Shown here: in pieces, positions 22,716-31,521 of the stretch | How the letters are laid out: every line of letters begins with the position of its first letter | How positions within the stretch are numbered: position 1 is the first letter of the stretch | Assembly: GCA_002362175.1 (NCBI GenBank) | Contig: DETU01000058.1 | Coordinates: 1-36,585, forward strand | Length of the DNA stretch: 36,585 bases | Reading direction: 5' to 3' | Source of the DNA: Ruminococcus sp. UBA3280 | GTDB lineage: Bacteria; Bacillota; Clostridia; Oscillospirales; Ruminococcaceae | Made by a program: the position numbers and the translations under genes | Notes under the pieces: model-generated | The model's input: the letters and a program-made list of their open reading frames with translations, nothing else | Database searches by the model: none | Told to the model about the DNA's origin: nothing

Positions 22716-23858
22716 ATGACAGCTTCAAGTGAAAATTTATTCAGTGAATCAAACGTTGCACCTATCGGCATTATCGCTATGGAAAGCGTTAAGGAAATCG
22801 GTGCTAAAATCGACAGCTATCTTGTTGACTGGGCAGGCAAAGCGGGCTATGAAACGGATACCTTTCTTGTTGAAAGCGAGTGTCCGAGATTTTCTTCAGG
22901 CGACGGTAAGGGTCTTATAAAGTCTACAGTTCGTGGCATGGACCTCTTTATAATTGTTGATGTTGGAAACTATAATATTAAATACAATTATTTCGGCATG
23001 GAAAATTCAATGTCCCCCGACGACCATTATCAAGACTTAAAGAGAATCATTCAGGCTGCAAGCGGTAAGGCTCACAGAATTACAGTAATTATGCCTAATC
23101 TTTACGGTGGCAGACAGCACAGAAGAAGTTATCGTGAGTCTCTTGACTGTGCTTGTGCTTTGCAGGAACTTGAGGCAATGGGGGTTTCAAATATTGTTAC
23201 TTTTGATGCTCACGACCCGAGAGTTCAGAATGCAGTACCGCTTATGGGCTTTGATAATGTTATGCCTACATATCAGGTACTTAAAACCATGTTCAACGAT
23301 ATTAAGGATATTGACTGTTCAAAGGATAAATTCATGATTGTCAGTCCTGACGAAGGTGCTTTAAACAGAAATATGTATTATGCTTCTGTTCTCGGTGTTG
23401 AAATGGGTATGTTCTACAAGAGACGTGACTATTCAACTATCGTTAACGGCAGAAACCCGATTGTTGCACATGAATATCTCGGCAACTCTGTTGAGGGTAA
23501 GGACGTTTTTGTTGCAGATGATATTATTTCTTCAGGTGAATCAATGCTTGACCTTGCTTATAATCTTAAGGAAAAGAAAGCAAAGAGAATTTTCACATAC
23601 GCAACCTATGCTATCTTTACAAACGGTCTCGAAAAGTTCGACAAGGCTTATGCAGATGGTTACATTGACGGCGTTTTTGGTACAAATCTTACTTACAGAA
23701 CTCCTGAACTCCTCAGTAGACCGTGGTTTCATGAAGTTGATGTTTCAAAGTATATCGCTTATTTCATTGAAGCTATAAATCACGACGTTTCCATAAGCAA
23801 GATTATTGACCCGCACGAAAAGATTCAGAATCTTCTTAAAAAATACGGTATGAAATAA
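22716..23858 (+). CDS. prs: Ribose-phosphate pyrophosphokinase (long form)
   Basis: The enzyme makes PRPP from ribose 5-phosphate and ATP. At 380 residues it is longer than the common form of about 315. The N-terminal extension and a different start (EKALFSESNVAPIGIIAMES-like region) replace the usual opening. The core is clear: YGGRQHRRSYRES, VTFDAHDPRVQN (an ATP and metal segment), SPDEGALNRN and the PRPP-binding loop VADDIISSGES (266-276). Co-transcription with ppa is likely. The ATG follows AAAGGAAAAA. A terminator follows. Confidence 0.92.
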   Translation: MTASSENLFSESNVAPIGIIAMESVKEIGAKIDSYLVDWAGKAGYETDTFLVESECPRFSSGDGKGLIKSTVRGMDLFIIVDVGNYNIKYNYFGMENSMSPDDHYQDLKRIIQAASGKAHRITVIMPNLYGGRQHRRSYRESLDCACALQELEAMGVSNIVTFDAHDPRVQNAVPLMGFDNVMPTYQVLKTMFNDIKDIDCSKDKFMIVSPDEGALNRNMYYASVLGVEMGMFYKRRDYSTIVNGRNPIVAHEYLGNSVEGKDVFVADDIISSGESMLDLAYNLKEKKAKRIFTYATYAIFTNGLEKFDKAYADGYIDGVFGTNLTYRTPELLSRPWFHEVDVSKYIAYFIEAINHDVSISKIIDPHEKIQNLLKKYGMK

Positions 23859-23868
23859 TTAAATCAGA

Positions 23869-23899
23869 CATCTCCGCCGAAATATGCGGAGATGTTTTA
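23869..23899 (+). terminator. Intrinsic terminator after prs
   Basis: CATCTCCGC (23869-23877) pairs with GCGGAGATG (23886-23894), followed by TTTTAT. Confidence 0.85.
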
Positions 23900-23949
23900 T
23901 TAGCTTAACATTTTATTTAACTGGGTTTATGAAATTTTTGTGAAAGTAA

Positions 23950-23978
23950 TTGACATATATTTGACAATGTGATATAAT
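23950..23978 (+). promoter_or_regulatory. Promoter of the ABC transporter gene
   Basis: TTGACA (23950-23955) and TATAAT (23973-23978) have a 17-base spacer and a TGA extension. A second TTGACA at 23961 is too close to the -10 to work with it. Confidence 0.85.
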
Positions 23979-24011
23979 TTACCTTATCTCAATTAAGAAA
24001 GGATGAGTTTA

Positions 24012-26975
24012 TTGCTCCAGCTTAAAGATATTTTCAAGCAGTACGGAAGCGGAGAAAACAAGGTAACGGCTCTCAACGGCGTTAATGTTACTTTCCGTGA
24101 AAATGAGTTTGTCGCTATTCTCGGACATTCCGGCTGTGGTAAAACGACAATGCTGAATATTATCGGAGGTCTTGACCATTATACTTCCGGTGACCTGATA
24201 ATAAACGGTGTTTCAACCAAAAAGTACAAGGACAGGGACTGGGACGCTTACAGAAACCACTCTATAGGTTTTATTTTTCAGAGTTATAACCTGATTCCGC
24301 ATCAGACTGTACTTGCCAACGTTGAACTTGCTCTCACTATTTCGGGCGTTTCAAAGTCTGAAAGAAAGAGACGTGCTAAAGAGGCACTGGAGAAAGTCGG
24401 TCTCGGAAATCAGCTTCACAAAAAGCCTAATCAGATGTCGGGCGGACAGATGCAGAGGGTTGCAATTGCACGTGCGTTGATAAATAATCCCGACATTCTT
24501 CTTGCCGACGAACCGACAGGTGCTTTAGACAGTGAGACAAGTATTCAGGTTATGGAACTTCTGAAAGAAATTGCAAAAGATAAGCTTGTAATTATGGTTA
24601 CTCACAATCCTGAACTTGCCGAAGATTACGCAACGAGAATCATACGTATCAAAGACGGTCAACTGACGGACGACAGTGACCCGTATACACCCGAAAAAGA
24701 AACGGAAATAAAAGAAGCCTCAAAAAAGAGAGTTTCAATGTCGTTTGGTACAGCAGTATCGCTTTCCATGAATAACCTTATGACCAAAAAGGGAAGAACG
24801 ATTCTTACAGCTTTTGCAGGTTCTATAGGTATTATAGGTATTGCAACCATTTTGTCGCTTTCAACAGGCGTAAACGACTATATAAACAATGTTCAGGAAG
24901 AAACGCTGTCATCATATCCGTTGCAGATTACAAGAGAAACTACCGATACATCAGAATTGCTTGCATCAATGATGGGAAGCACGGACGAAGAAAATCAGAA
25001 AAGTTCCGATTCGGAGACGGTTTATGCCAATACTGATATATATGATATGTTCAATACTATGAACTCGTCAGCAAAACAGGTAAATAATATGAAGAAGTTC
25101 AAGGAGTTTGTCAACAGTAACGAAACTATAAAAGACAAGTCAACTGCTGTTTCATATACTTATGACGTTAATATGCCTGTTTTCACCCAAACTCCCGACG
25201 GTGAGATTATAAAAGTAGATTTTATGGATATGTACTCAAAGGCTCTCGGGATTCAGGATTCGGAATATATGTCAATGGCTACAGGCAGTCCTATGGCAAG
25301 TATGGAGACTTCCATGATGGGTCTTGATGTGATGAGCGAACTTATAGCATCAGAGGACGGCACGCAAGTTAACGACATTATAAAGAATCAGTATGATATT
25401 GTTAACGGCAGGTGGCCTGAAAACTATAATGAAGCTGTAGTTGTACTTACCAAAAATAATGAACTTCCCGATATTATAGCGTATGCAATGGGTTTGAAGA
25501 ATACTGACGATTTTTCAGATATTCTCAAGTCGGCAATGAGCGGAGAGAATATTGAAGATTATGGTCAGACAGAATGGAATTTCGATGAAATTATTGACAA
25601 GAAATTCAAAGTAATTCTTCCGTGTGAGTATTATCAGCAAAATGAAAACGGTAACGGCTATACCGACCTCACCCAGACAGAAACAGGTCTTGACTTTCTT
25701 TACAGTTCTGAAAATATAGGCACTGACCTTAAAATAGTCGGTTTCATACGTCCTAACGAAGATGCTGAAATTGGCATGATATCGGGATATATTGCCTATA
25801 CTCCCATGCTCACAAAGCACGTAATAGAACAGGCTGAAAACAGTGACATCGTTAAGGCACAGACCGAAAATCCCGAAACCGATATTATCAGTGGTTCTGC
25901 GTTCCTTACTGATGATTACAAAGAACCCGAAGAAAATGAAAAAATTTCAGTTGCAAAGGATTATGTTAAAGAAGCAGATGATAAACAGAAAGCGGAAGTT
26001 TATCGTTTTGTTGCGTCAGCTCCCGACGAGTCTGAAATGACGAAAGCAGTACAGGAAACAATTTCAAAAATGTCCGACAGCGATAAACAGACACTTGTTT
26101 CTGAATTTTATGCACAGCAGATGGGTGTTGAAAATTCACAGGTTGCCGACTATATCAAGACGATGAGTGAAGAAGAATTTAGTGAAGCTTTAATCGGTGT
26201 TGTAAGTATGCAGTACATGGAGCAGGTAACAGCAGAAACAGAAAAAAAGCTTGCTGAATATTCGGACAAGGAACTTGCAGAAGAACTTGATAAAATGAAA
26301 CTTCCCGATGAGGCGTATATTCAGATTTATGAAAATTTCACCCCTGTTGAAATGTCGGAATCAACTTATGAAGAAAATCTCAGGATTCTCGGTAAAATCG
26401 ATATTTCTGACCCGTCGTCAGTGAATATATATGTAAAAACTTTTGAGGATAAGGACGATATAGCAGACGCAATAAAGGATTACAATAATTCCGCAAGTGA
26501 AGATGATGTTATTCATTATACGGACTATGTAGCACTTCTTATGTCGTCCGTTACGGGAATTATAAGCGGTATATCCTATCTGCTTATTGCTTTCGTCGGA
26601 ATTTCACTTGTTGTTTCTTCCATAATGATAGGAATTATCACATATATTTCGGTACTTGAACGTACAAGGGAAATCGGTATACTGAGAGCTATCGGAGCAT
26701 CAAAACACGATGTTTCAACCGTGTTCAATGCCGAAACTCTAATAGTCGGACTTACCGCAGGACTTCTTGGAATAGGTGTTTCCGCACTTCTTACAATTCC
26801 TATAAACTTAATAATTCATTCGGTAACAACTCTTGACACTCTTAATGCTTATGTACCTGTTCCGGCAGCGGTTATACTTGTTGTTATAAGTATGATTCTT
26901 ACACTTATCGCAGGACTTATTCCATCAAGAGTAGCGTCAAAGAAAGACCCCGTTGAAGCACTTAGAACTGAATAG
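24012..26975 (+). CDS. MacB-like ABC transporter, ATPase and permease fused
   Basis: I favour TTG 24012, which lies eight bases after AGGA; ATG 24003 in the same frame has no spaced ribosome-binding site. The product has about 987 residues. The N-terminal ATPase (about 1-225) shows Walker A GHSGCGKTT (38-46), signature MSGGQMQR (142-149) and Walker B LLADEPTG (163-170), all typical of the MacB/LolD class. Then one span (about 260-285), a long extracytoplasmic region of some 550 residues rich in acidic residues, and three C-terminal spans with the FtsX-type loop ERTREIGILRAIGASK. This topology extrudes substrates or transmits mechanical force rather than importing. The cargo is unknown. A terminator follows. 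Confidence 0.92.
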   Translation: MLQLKDIFKQYGSGENKVTALNGVNVTFRENEFVAILGHSGCGKTTMLNIIGGLDHYTSGDLIINGVSTKKYKDRDWDAYRNHSIGFIFQSYNLIPHQTVLANVELALTISGVSKSERKRRAKEALEKVGLGNQLHKKPNQMSGGQMQRVAIARALINNPDILLADEPTGALDSETSIQVMELLKEIAKDKLVIMVTHNPELAEDYATRIIRIKDGQLTDDSDPYTPEKETEIKEASKKRVSMSFGTAVSLSMNNLMTKKGRTILTAFAGSIGIIGIATILSLSTGVNDYINNVQEETLSSYPLQITRETTDTSELLASMMGSTDEENQKSSDSETVYANTDIYDMFNTMNSSAKQVNNMKKFKEFVNSNETIKDKSTAVSYTYDVNMPVFTQTPDGEIIKVDFMDMYSKALGIQDSEYMSMATGSPMASMETSMMGLDVMSELIASEDGTQVNDIIKNQYDIVNGRWPENYNEAVVVLTKNNELPDIIAYAMGLKNTDDFSDILKSAMSGENIEDYGQTEWNFDEIIDKKFKVILPCEYYQQNENGNGYTDLTQTETGLDFLYSSENIGTDLKIVGFIRPNEDAEIGMISGYIAYTPMLTKHVIEQAENSDIVKAQTENPETDIISGSAFLTDDYKEPEENEKISVAKDYVKEADDKQKAEVYRFVASAPDESEMTKAVQETISKMSDSDKQTLVSEFYAQQMGVENSQVADYIKTMSEEEFSEALIGVVSMQYMEQVTAETEKKLAEYSDKELAEELDKMKLPDEAYIQIYENFTPVEMSESTYEENLRILGKIDISDPSSVNIYVKTFEDKDDIADAIKDYNNSASEDDVIHYTDYVALLMSSVTGIISGISYLLIAFVGISLVVSSIMIGIITYISVLERTREIGILRAIGASKHDVSTVFNAETLIVGLTAGLLGIGVSALLTIPINLIIHSVTTLDTLNAYVPVPAAVILVVISMILTLIAGLIPSRVASKKDPVEALRTE

Positions 26976-26982
26976 CAAATTA

Positions 26983-27016
26983 AAAAAACGGACGCTTAAA
27001 AACGTCCGTTTTATTT
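26983..27016. terminator. Bidirectional terminator between converging genes
   Basis: AAAACGGACG (26986-26995) pairs with CGTCCGTTTT (27004-27013) around CTTAAAAA, with an A-run upstream and a T-rich tract downstream. It serves the ABC transporter and the rib operon end. Confidence 0.9.
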
Positions 27017-28645
27017 TTATCCTGTAATTTCTTCTGAAAATTTCTTTATATTTTCGGCAAGGTTTTTTATATATTCTTCATTGAGAACGTCGCTGAAACC
27101 GCATTTTTCAAGTGCCGATTTGAACTGATATTCGTTTGAATTGCAGGGAATCTTTGCGATATTTTCATAGAGTTCAAGAGCCTTGTCGGGATTTTCGAAA
27201 ATCTCAAAGGAAGCAAGTGCGGAAGTACCATAACTGATATAGTAAGCAGGCTGTTCAAAGATATGTGTTACATAGTAAAACGGCAGACCCTCGCCTAAAT
27301 CGCCCATTATTTCGTCATAACATTCAAGAACATCTTTCGGTGACATTTCGTCACGGTTTTCAAGCACCTTATATTCAAACTCACCTATCAGAAAACCACT
27401 GATTACAGATTCAAGCATGGTTGCCGTTTTGATTATTTTCATAGCGTCAGACTGTTTTCCGTAAATATCATCATAGAATTGCATGAACAGAAATTCAAGA
27501 CCCTGCGACTGAATTTCGGCAATATCAAGATTGTTAGTCTGTTTGAAAGTCGTTATATCATCATAGAAAGATGCGTGAAAGTGTCCGAACTCATGAACGG
27601 CGGTAAGAAAACTCTGAAAAGATTCGTCGTCATACATATAGACAAGTGCATTATTCTGTGCAGGCATATCAACTGTAAATGAACCGTCATAGCAGTCGTA
27701 CCCCGAAGCAATCGTGTATAGATTTTCGTTAAGAATTTTCTTTGCTGATTTTTCAATGTCGGGTGAAAGTTCAGATGAATATTTCAGTATTTCTTCAAAA
27801 GGATTTTCAAAGTAAACGGGTGAATCAATTATGTCATCAAGTTCGTCAAAATCATACAGACTTTCAAAAAGCTGATTGTATACAGGTATTATCTCACTCC
27901 GTATAACGTCACAAAGTTCGGTTATTTCTTCGGGAGTATAGTCACGGGAATACTGCTGGTAGAAAGTATCAGTGTCATAATTTTCAAGAATATCGAGATA
28001 AATTTTTGCACACAGGAGATTTTTTTCATCGTCATTGAGGTCGTCGCTGTATGCCATTTCATAGTAGTCATCAAGATATATATCCATGAACTGATAATCT
28101 TCCCTTGCGTATGCCTCAACGGTTTCCATATTCATATCGGAATAATATTCAACCATATCGTCTGTTACAAATTCTTCAAAAAGATTACCGTATTCTTCGG
28201 AAAGACTACAGACAGTAAATACATATGAGATTATTTCGTAAACTGCATAGAAATCTTCATAGCAGTTATCGTACTTTTCTTCTGTTTTTTCGTTGTTCCA
28301 GTCAAGATAATAGTCAACTGTGATGTATGAAAGGGAATCGTTCAGAAGGTCGAGGTCATAAAGCAAAACGTCAATATCCTCTTTTATCTGTTCATCGTTT
28401 TCAGAGATTTCATAATCATCAAGAAGCTGATTGGCGTGTTTTCTGATTTCGTCCATATCAGCAGGGACATATTCGGTGGGCGGTGTTTTGCGTTCTGATT
28501 TTTTTACTTCTGATTTTTCTTTAACTACATCAGAAGATTCTTTTTTTGAAAGTGATGTGTCCTTGTCTTTTTTCAGTCCGCACGAACAGGCTGAAACAGA
28601 AATCATCACAGCAAGAGATGCCGAAATAATACGTAATTTTTTCAT
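27017..28645 (-). CDS. Lipoprotein with HEFGH zinc-peptidase motif, last gene of the rib operon
   Basis: The 542-residue product starts with a lipoprotein signal peptide; the lipobox VSAC places the lipid Cys at C20. A Ser/Lys-rich linker (about 25-58) and a long, acidic helical region follow. TAVHEFGHFHASFYDD gives H351, E352 and H355, with a possible third ligand in NLDIAEIQSQGLE (E377 or E384). This is close to the M3-like gluzincin layout. It should sit outside the cell, anchored to the membrane, as a metallopeptidase or peptide binder. The start overlaps the HAD stop by 4 bases and follows AAAGGAGA. It is thus in the riboflavin operon, an odd location. I cannot name the family precisely. 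Confidence 0.75.
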   Translation of the reverse strand: MKKLRIISASLAVMISVSACSCGLKKDKDTSLSKKESSDVVKEKSEVKKSERKTPPTEYVPADMDEIRKHANQLLDDYEISENDEQIKEDIDVLLYDLDLLNDSLSYITVDYYLDWNNEKTEEKYDNCYEDFYAVYEIISYVFTVCSLSEEYGNLFEEFVTDDMVEYYSDMNMETVEAYAREDYQFMDIYLDDYYEMAYSDDLNDDEKNLLCAKIYLDILENYDTDTFYQQYSRDYTPEEITELCDVIRSEIIPVYNQLFESLYDFDELDDIIDSPVYFENPFEEILKYSSELSPDIEKSAKKILNENLYTIASGYDCYDGSFTVDMPAQNNALVYMYDDESFQSFLTAVHEFGHFHASFYDDITTFKQTNNLDIAEIQSQGLEFLFMQFYDDIYGKQSDAMKIIKTATMLESVISGFLIGEFEYKVLENRDEMSPKDVLECYDEIMGDLGEGLPFYYVTHIFEQPAYYISYGTSALASFEIFENPDKALELYENIAKIPCNSNEYQFKSALEKCGFSDVLNEEYIKNLAENIKKFSEEITG

Positions 28646-29310
28646 TTATTCTCCTTTGAGGACAGAATTTTAACAGCGTCGGGAATATCAAGTATATTGT
28701 TGACAATAATGTCAGCTTCGGCAAGTTCTTCGGGAGAACCGTAGCCGTAACCACAGCCGACGGCTTTCAGATTATTTTTAACAGCAGTTTCTATGTCATG
28801 AAAACGGTCGCCTATTACTATAAATTCACCATCATGATGTGATTTTATTTTTCGGAAAATTTCGTATTTGGGAATAAAGTCAAATTCCTCACAGCAATAA
28901 AAAGCGTCAAAAAATCTGTCGAGTCCGAAAACCCTTTTGTGACGTTCCATGTAGTGAATACGGCAGTTGCTAAGAAAAATAAGTCTGTAACCCTGATTTT
29001 TCAGTGCAGACAGAACTTCTTCGGCATGTTCAAAAAGCGAACCCTCGCCTTTGTCAACTCTTTCTGCCATGTCATTACCGAGCATTATACGTGCTTTTTC
29101 ACGGATTTCGCAGTCAAGTTCGGGGTGAAACTGTTCCCACATATCAGTTGAATTGAAACCGAGCCAGTAACTTATTTGTCTGTCGGTATATTCTTCGGGT
29201 CTGATATAGCCGCCGTCGGAAAGCCACCTGCACGTATTGCGGAAAGCGGGAACATAAGTTTTCATTGTATTGTGAATAGTTCCGTCATAATCAAAAATAA
29301 GATTAGTCAT
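28642..29310 (-). CDS. HAD-superfamily phosphatase (candidate riboflavin-pathway phosphatase)
   Basis: I start at ATG 29310 (222 residues); a TTG codon nine bases upstream is also in frame. Motifs of the HAD hydrolase family are present: FDYDGT (D7, D9) for nucleophile and acid, FLSN as motif II, a Lys further on, and GDRFHDIETA as motif IV. The helical cap lies between I and II, as in phosphoglycolate-phosphatase-like enzymes. It overlaps ribH by 8 bases. The bacterial riboflavin pathway needs a phosphatase between RibD and RibH; HAD enzymes do this in Escherichia coli and Bacillus subtilis. The location suggests this role. General sugar-phosphate phosphatase is the alternative. Confidence 0.85.
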   Translation of the reverse strand: MTNLIFDYDGTIHNTMKTYVPAFRNTCRWLSDGGYIRPEEYTDRQISYWLGFNSTDMWEQFHPELDCEIREKARIMLGNDMAERVDKGEGSLFEHAEEVLSALKNQGYRLIFLSNCRIHYMERHKRVFGLDRFFDAFYCCEEFDFIPKYEIFRKIKSHHDGEFIVIGDRFHDIETAVKNNLKAVGCGYGYGSPEELAEADIIVNNILDIPDAVKILSSKENK

Positions 29311-29776
29311 TTTTTTCAATCTCTCTTATGAGGTTAATCATTTCAATTGCACCCTCAGCACATTCACTTCCCTTGTTTCCAGCCTTTGAACCTGCTCTTT
29401 CTATTGCCTGTTCGATGTTTTCTGTGGTTACAACACCAAACATAACAGGAATATCGCTGTTTAGTGAAACCTGTGCAATACCCTTTGCTGTTTCGTTGCA
29501 TACGAGGTCATAATGTGATGTTGAACCTCTGATTATTGCACCGAGACAGATTACAGCGTCATATTTGCCTGATTTTGCCATTTTCTGTGCAATAAGAGGA
29601 ATTTCAAAAGCACCGGGAACCCATGCTGTGTCAATGTTGTTTTCGTCAACGCCGTGTCTCTTGAGTGTGTCAACAGCACCTCCGAGAAGTTTTGATGTGA
29701 TAAATTCGTTGAATCTTGCAACGATAATTCCTACTTTTGTGTCCTTTGCAACGAGTTTTCCTTCATAAGTTTTCAT
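29303..29776 (-). CDS. ribH: 6,7-dimethyl-8-ribityllumazine synthase
   Basis: RibH condenses the ribitylamino-pyrimidine with 3,4-dihydroxybutanone 4-phosphate. The 157-residue protein has all hallmarks: VGIIVARFNEFITSKLL, WVPGAFEIPLIAQ, GAIIRGSTSHYDLVC and FGVVTTENIEQAIERAGSKAGNKG. It is 19 bases downstream of ribBA, and its stop overlaps the HAD start. The ATG follows GGAG. Expression is expected from the FMN-riboswitch promoter. Confidence 0.97.
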   Translation of the reverse strand: MKTYEGKLVAKDTKVGIIVARFNEFITSKLLGGAVDTLKRHGVDENNIDTAWVPGAFEIPLIAQKMAKSGKYDAVICLGAIIRGSTSHYDLVCNETAKGIAQVSLNSDIPVMFGVVTTENIEQAIERAGSKAGNKGSECAEGAIEMINLIREIEKND

Positions 29777-29795
29777 GATATTTTTCTCCTTTTCA

Positions 29796-31001
29796 TCAGT
29801 AATTTAAGATATGACCCATTTTATCCTGTTTTGTTTTAAGATAGAAAAGGTCGTAATAGGTAGCCTTTACCTGAATCGGCACACGTTCCTTTATTTCAAG
29901 ACCGAAACCGCTTAAACCGTATACCTTTTCGGGATTATTTGTGAGCAGACGGAGCGTCTTACAGCCGAGTTCACGCAGAATCTGGGCACCTATATAGTAT
30001 TCACGCATATCGCCGGGAAAACCGAGTGCAAGATTTGCTTCAAGAGTGTCCATGCCCTTGTCCTGCAGTTCGTATGCACGCAGTTTGTTTATAAGACCTA
30101 TGCCACGTCCTTCCTGTCGCATATAGAGCAGAATACCACGACCCTCTTTTTCAATCTGTGTCATTGCAGATGCAAACTGCTGTCCGCAGTCGCATTTGAG
30201 AGAGCCGAAAGCGTCGCCTGTGAGACATTCCGAATGTACACGGCAGAGAACGTCCTGACCGTCTCCGATATTGCCCTTTACAAGTGCAACATGATGTTCG
30301 CCGTTAAGTTTGTTTATAAAGCCTATCGCACGAAATTCACCGTATTTTGTGGGGAGTTTTGTGTCCGCCACACGTTCGACAAGCACATCATTGCATTTTC
30401 TGTACTCTTTTATAGCCTGAATGGTGATAAACTTGAATCCCCATTCTTTAGCCTTTTCCTGAACTTCACCTGCTCTCATCATAGTACCGTCGTTTCTCAT
30501 TATCTCACAGCAAAGACCGCACTCTTTAAGTCCTGCTATTTTCATAAGGTCAACGGTAGCTTCTGTGTGTCCCTCACGTTCAAGAACGCCGTTGTCTTTT
30601 GCGGTAAGCGGAAACATATGACCGGGACGGCGGAAATCGTCGGGCTTTGCATTTTCGTCGACAGCCATTCTTGCTGTGAAACCACGTTCTTCGGCTGAAA
30701 TTCCCGTCGTTGTGTTTACATGGTCAATGGATACGGTAAACGCTGTGCAGTGGTTGTCTGTGTTTTCGTCAAGACCGACCATCTGCGGAAGATAGAGTTT
30801 ACGGCAGAGTTCACGGCTCATCGGCATACAGATAAGACCTTTTGCGTGAGTAGCCATGAAGTTTACGTTTTCGGTTGTTGCAAACTCAGCGGCACAAATC
30901 ATGTCAGCTTCATTTTCACGGTTTTCGTCGTCGGTTACAAGAATAATTTCACCGTTTCGCAGAGCCTGCACGGCTTCTTCAATTGTATTGTATTCAAACA
31001 T
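29796..31001 (-). CDS. ribBA: Bifunctional DHBP synthase / GTP cyclohydrolase II
   Basis: The fusion makes both riboflavin precursors: DHBP from ribulose 5-phosphate and the pyrimidine from GTP. I start at ATG 31001, which follows AAGGAG at 31011-31016; the frame extends 13 codons further but those lie in the previous gene. The 401-residue protein has the RibB part (about 1-200) with DDENRENEADM (24-34) and the RibA part with the zinc Cys set in SECLTGDAFGSLKCDCG and RQEGRGIGLINKLRAYELQ. Its ribosome-binding site overlaps the stop codon of the upstream unknown gene, so the two are likely coupled. Confidence 0.97.
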   Translation of the reverse strand: MFEYNTIEEAVQALRNGEIILVTDDENRENEADMICAAEFATTENVNFMATHAKGLICMPMSRELCRKLYLPQMVGLDENTDNHCTAFTVSIDHVNTTTGISAEERGFTARMAVDENAKPDDFRRPGHMFPLTAKDNGVLEREGHTEATVDLMKIAGLKECGLCCEIMRNDGTMMRAGEVQEKAKEWGFKFITIQAIKEYRKCNDVLVERVADTKLPTKYGEFRAIGFINKLNGEHHVALVKGNIGDGQDVLCRVHSECLTGDAFGSLKCDCGQQFASAMTQIEKEGRGILLYMRQEGRGIGLINKLRAYELQDKGMDTLEANLALGFPGDMREYYIGAQILRELGCKTLRLLTNNPEKVYGLSGFGLEIKERVPIQVKATYYDLFYLKTKQDKMGHILNY

Positions 31002-31014
31002 CTTAAAAATCTCC

Positions 31015-31521
31015 TTAGTATCTGTCAAATTCATTTTCAAGCGAACATAGGTATTTCACAAAATCCGTGTCATCAAAAATATTTTTATCATTGTAAGGGT
31101 TTATTTTTCCGAGAAATACACCCAGTGCATAAATACTGCATATACGCATATATCTGAAATTTTCGGGAAATTCAAGTCTGTGATTCTGTAAATCGTCAAA
31201 AAGCCTGTTATGTGATTCTTCATCATAAGGCTCAAAATTCCACTCATTCCATGTACGGTTATAGTTAGTCCACTCGGAAACGTTTTTTTTCAGAAAATAT
31301 TCAGCGGATTTTATGACATCTTCAAAACTTTCATAACAAAAGTAAAAGGTGGTTTCACCTTCGTCAATTTCTATATTTCCTGCGGTACAGAAATCAATCT
31401 GAATTTCATTTTCCCTGATAAAAGTACGTCTGCATATTCCTTTGTAATTATAGTCTCTTGCGATTTCAACATATCCCGAACCCACATGAATATATCTTTT
31501 TATTTCGTCAATGTCCATCAT
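31015..31521 (-). CDS. Uncharacterised 168-residue protein inside the riboflavin operon
   Basis: The product has no signal peptide or span. It is acidic with many aromatics (SEWTNYNRTWNEWNFEPYDEE, TTFYFCYESFEDV) and appears alpha/beta. The start ATG overlaps the ribE stop by 4 bases (ATGA) and the stop codon lies within the ribosome-binding site of ribBA, so it is tightly coupled to both. I recognise no family and no catalytic motif. Presence in the middle of a riboswitch-controlled pathway operon hints at a flavin-related or regulatory role, but a recently inserted immunity-type or unrelated small gene would look the same. Confidence 0.75.
   Translation of the reverse strand: MMDIDEIKRYIHVGSGYVEIARDYNYKGICRRTFIRENEIQIDFCTAGNIEIDEGETTFYFCYESFEDVIKSAEYFLKKNVSEWTNYNRTWNEWNFEPYDEESHNRLFDDLQNHRLEFPENFRYMRICSIYALGVFLGKINPYNDKNIFDDTDFVKYLCSLENEFDRY

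Noticed and set aside
23961..23966. Second TTGACA near the ABC transporter promoter
   Set aside because: Only six bases separate it from the TATAAT, too close to act as a -35 box for it.
30234..31157. Plus-strand open frames opposite ribBA
   Set aside because: They mirror the codon structure of ribBA and lack ribosome-binding sites and family features.
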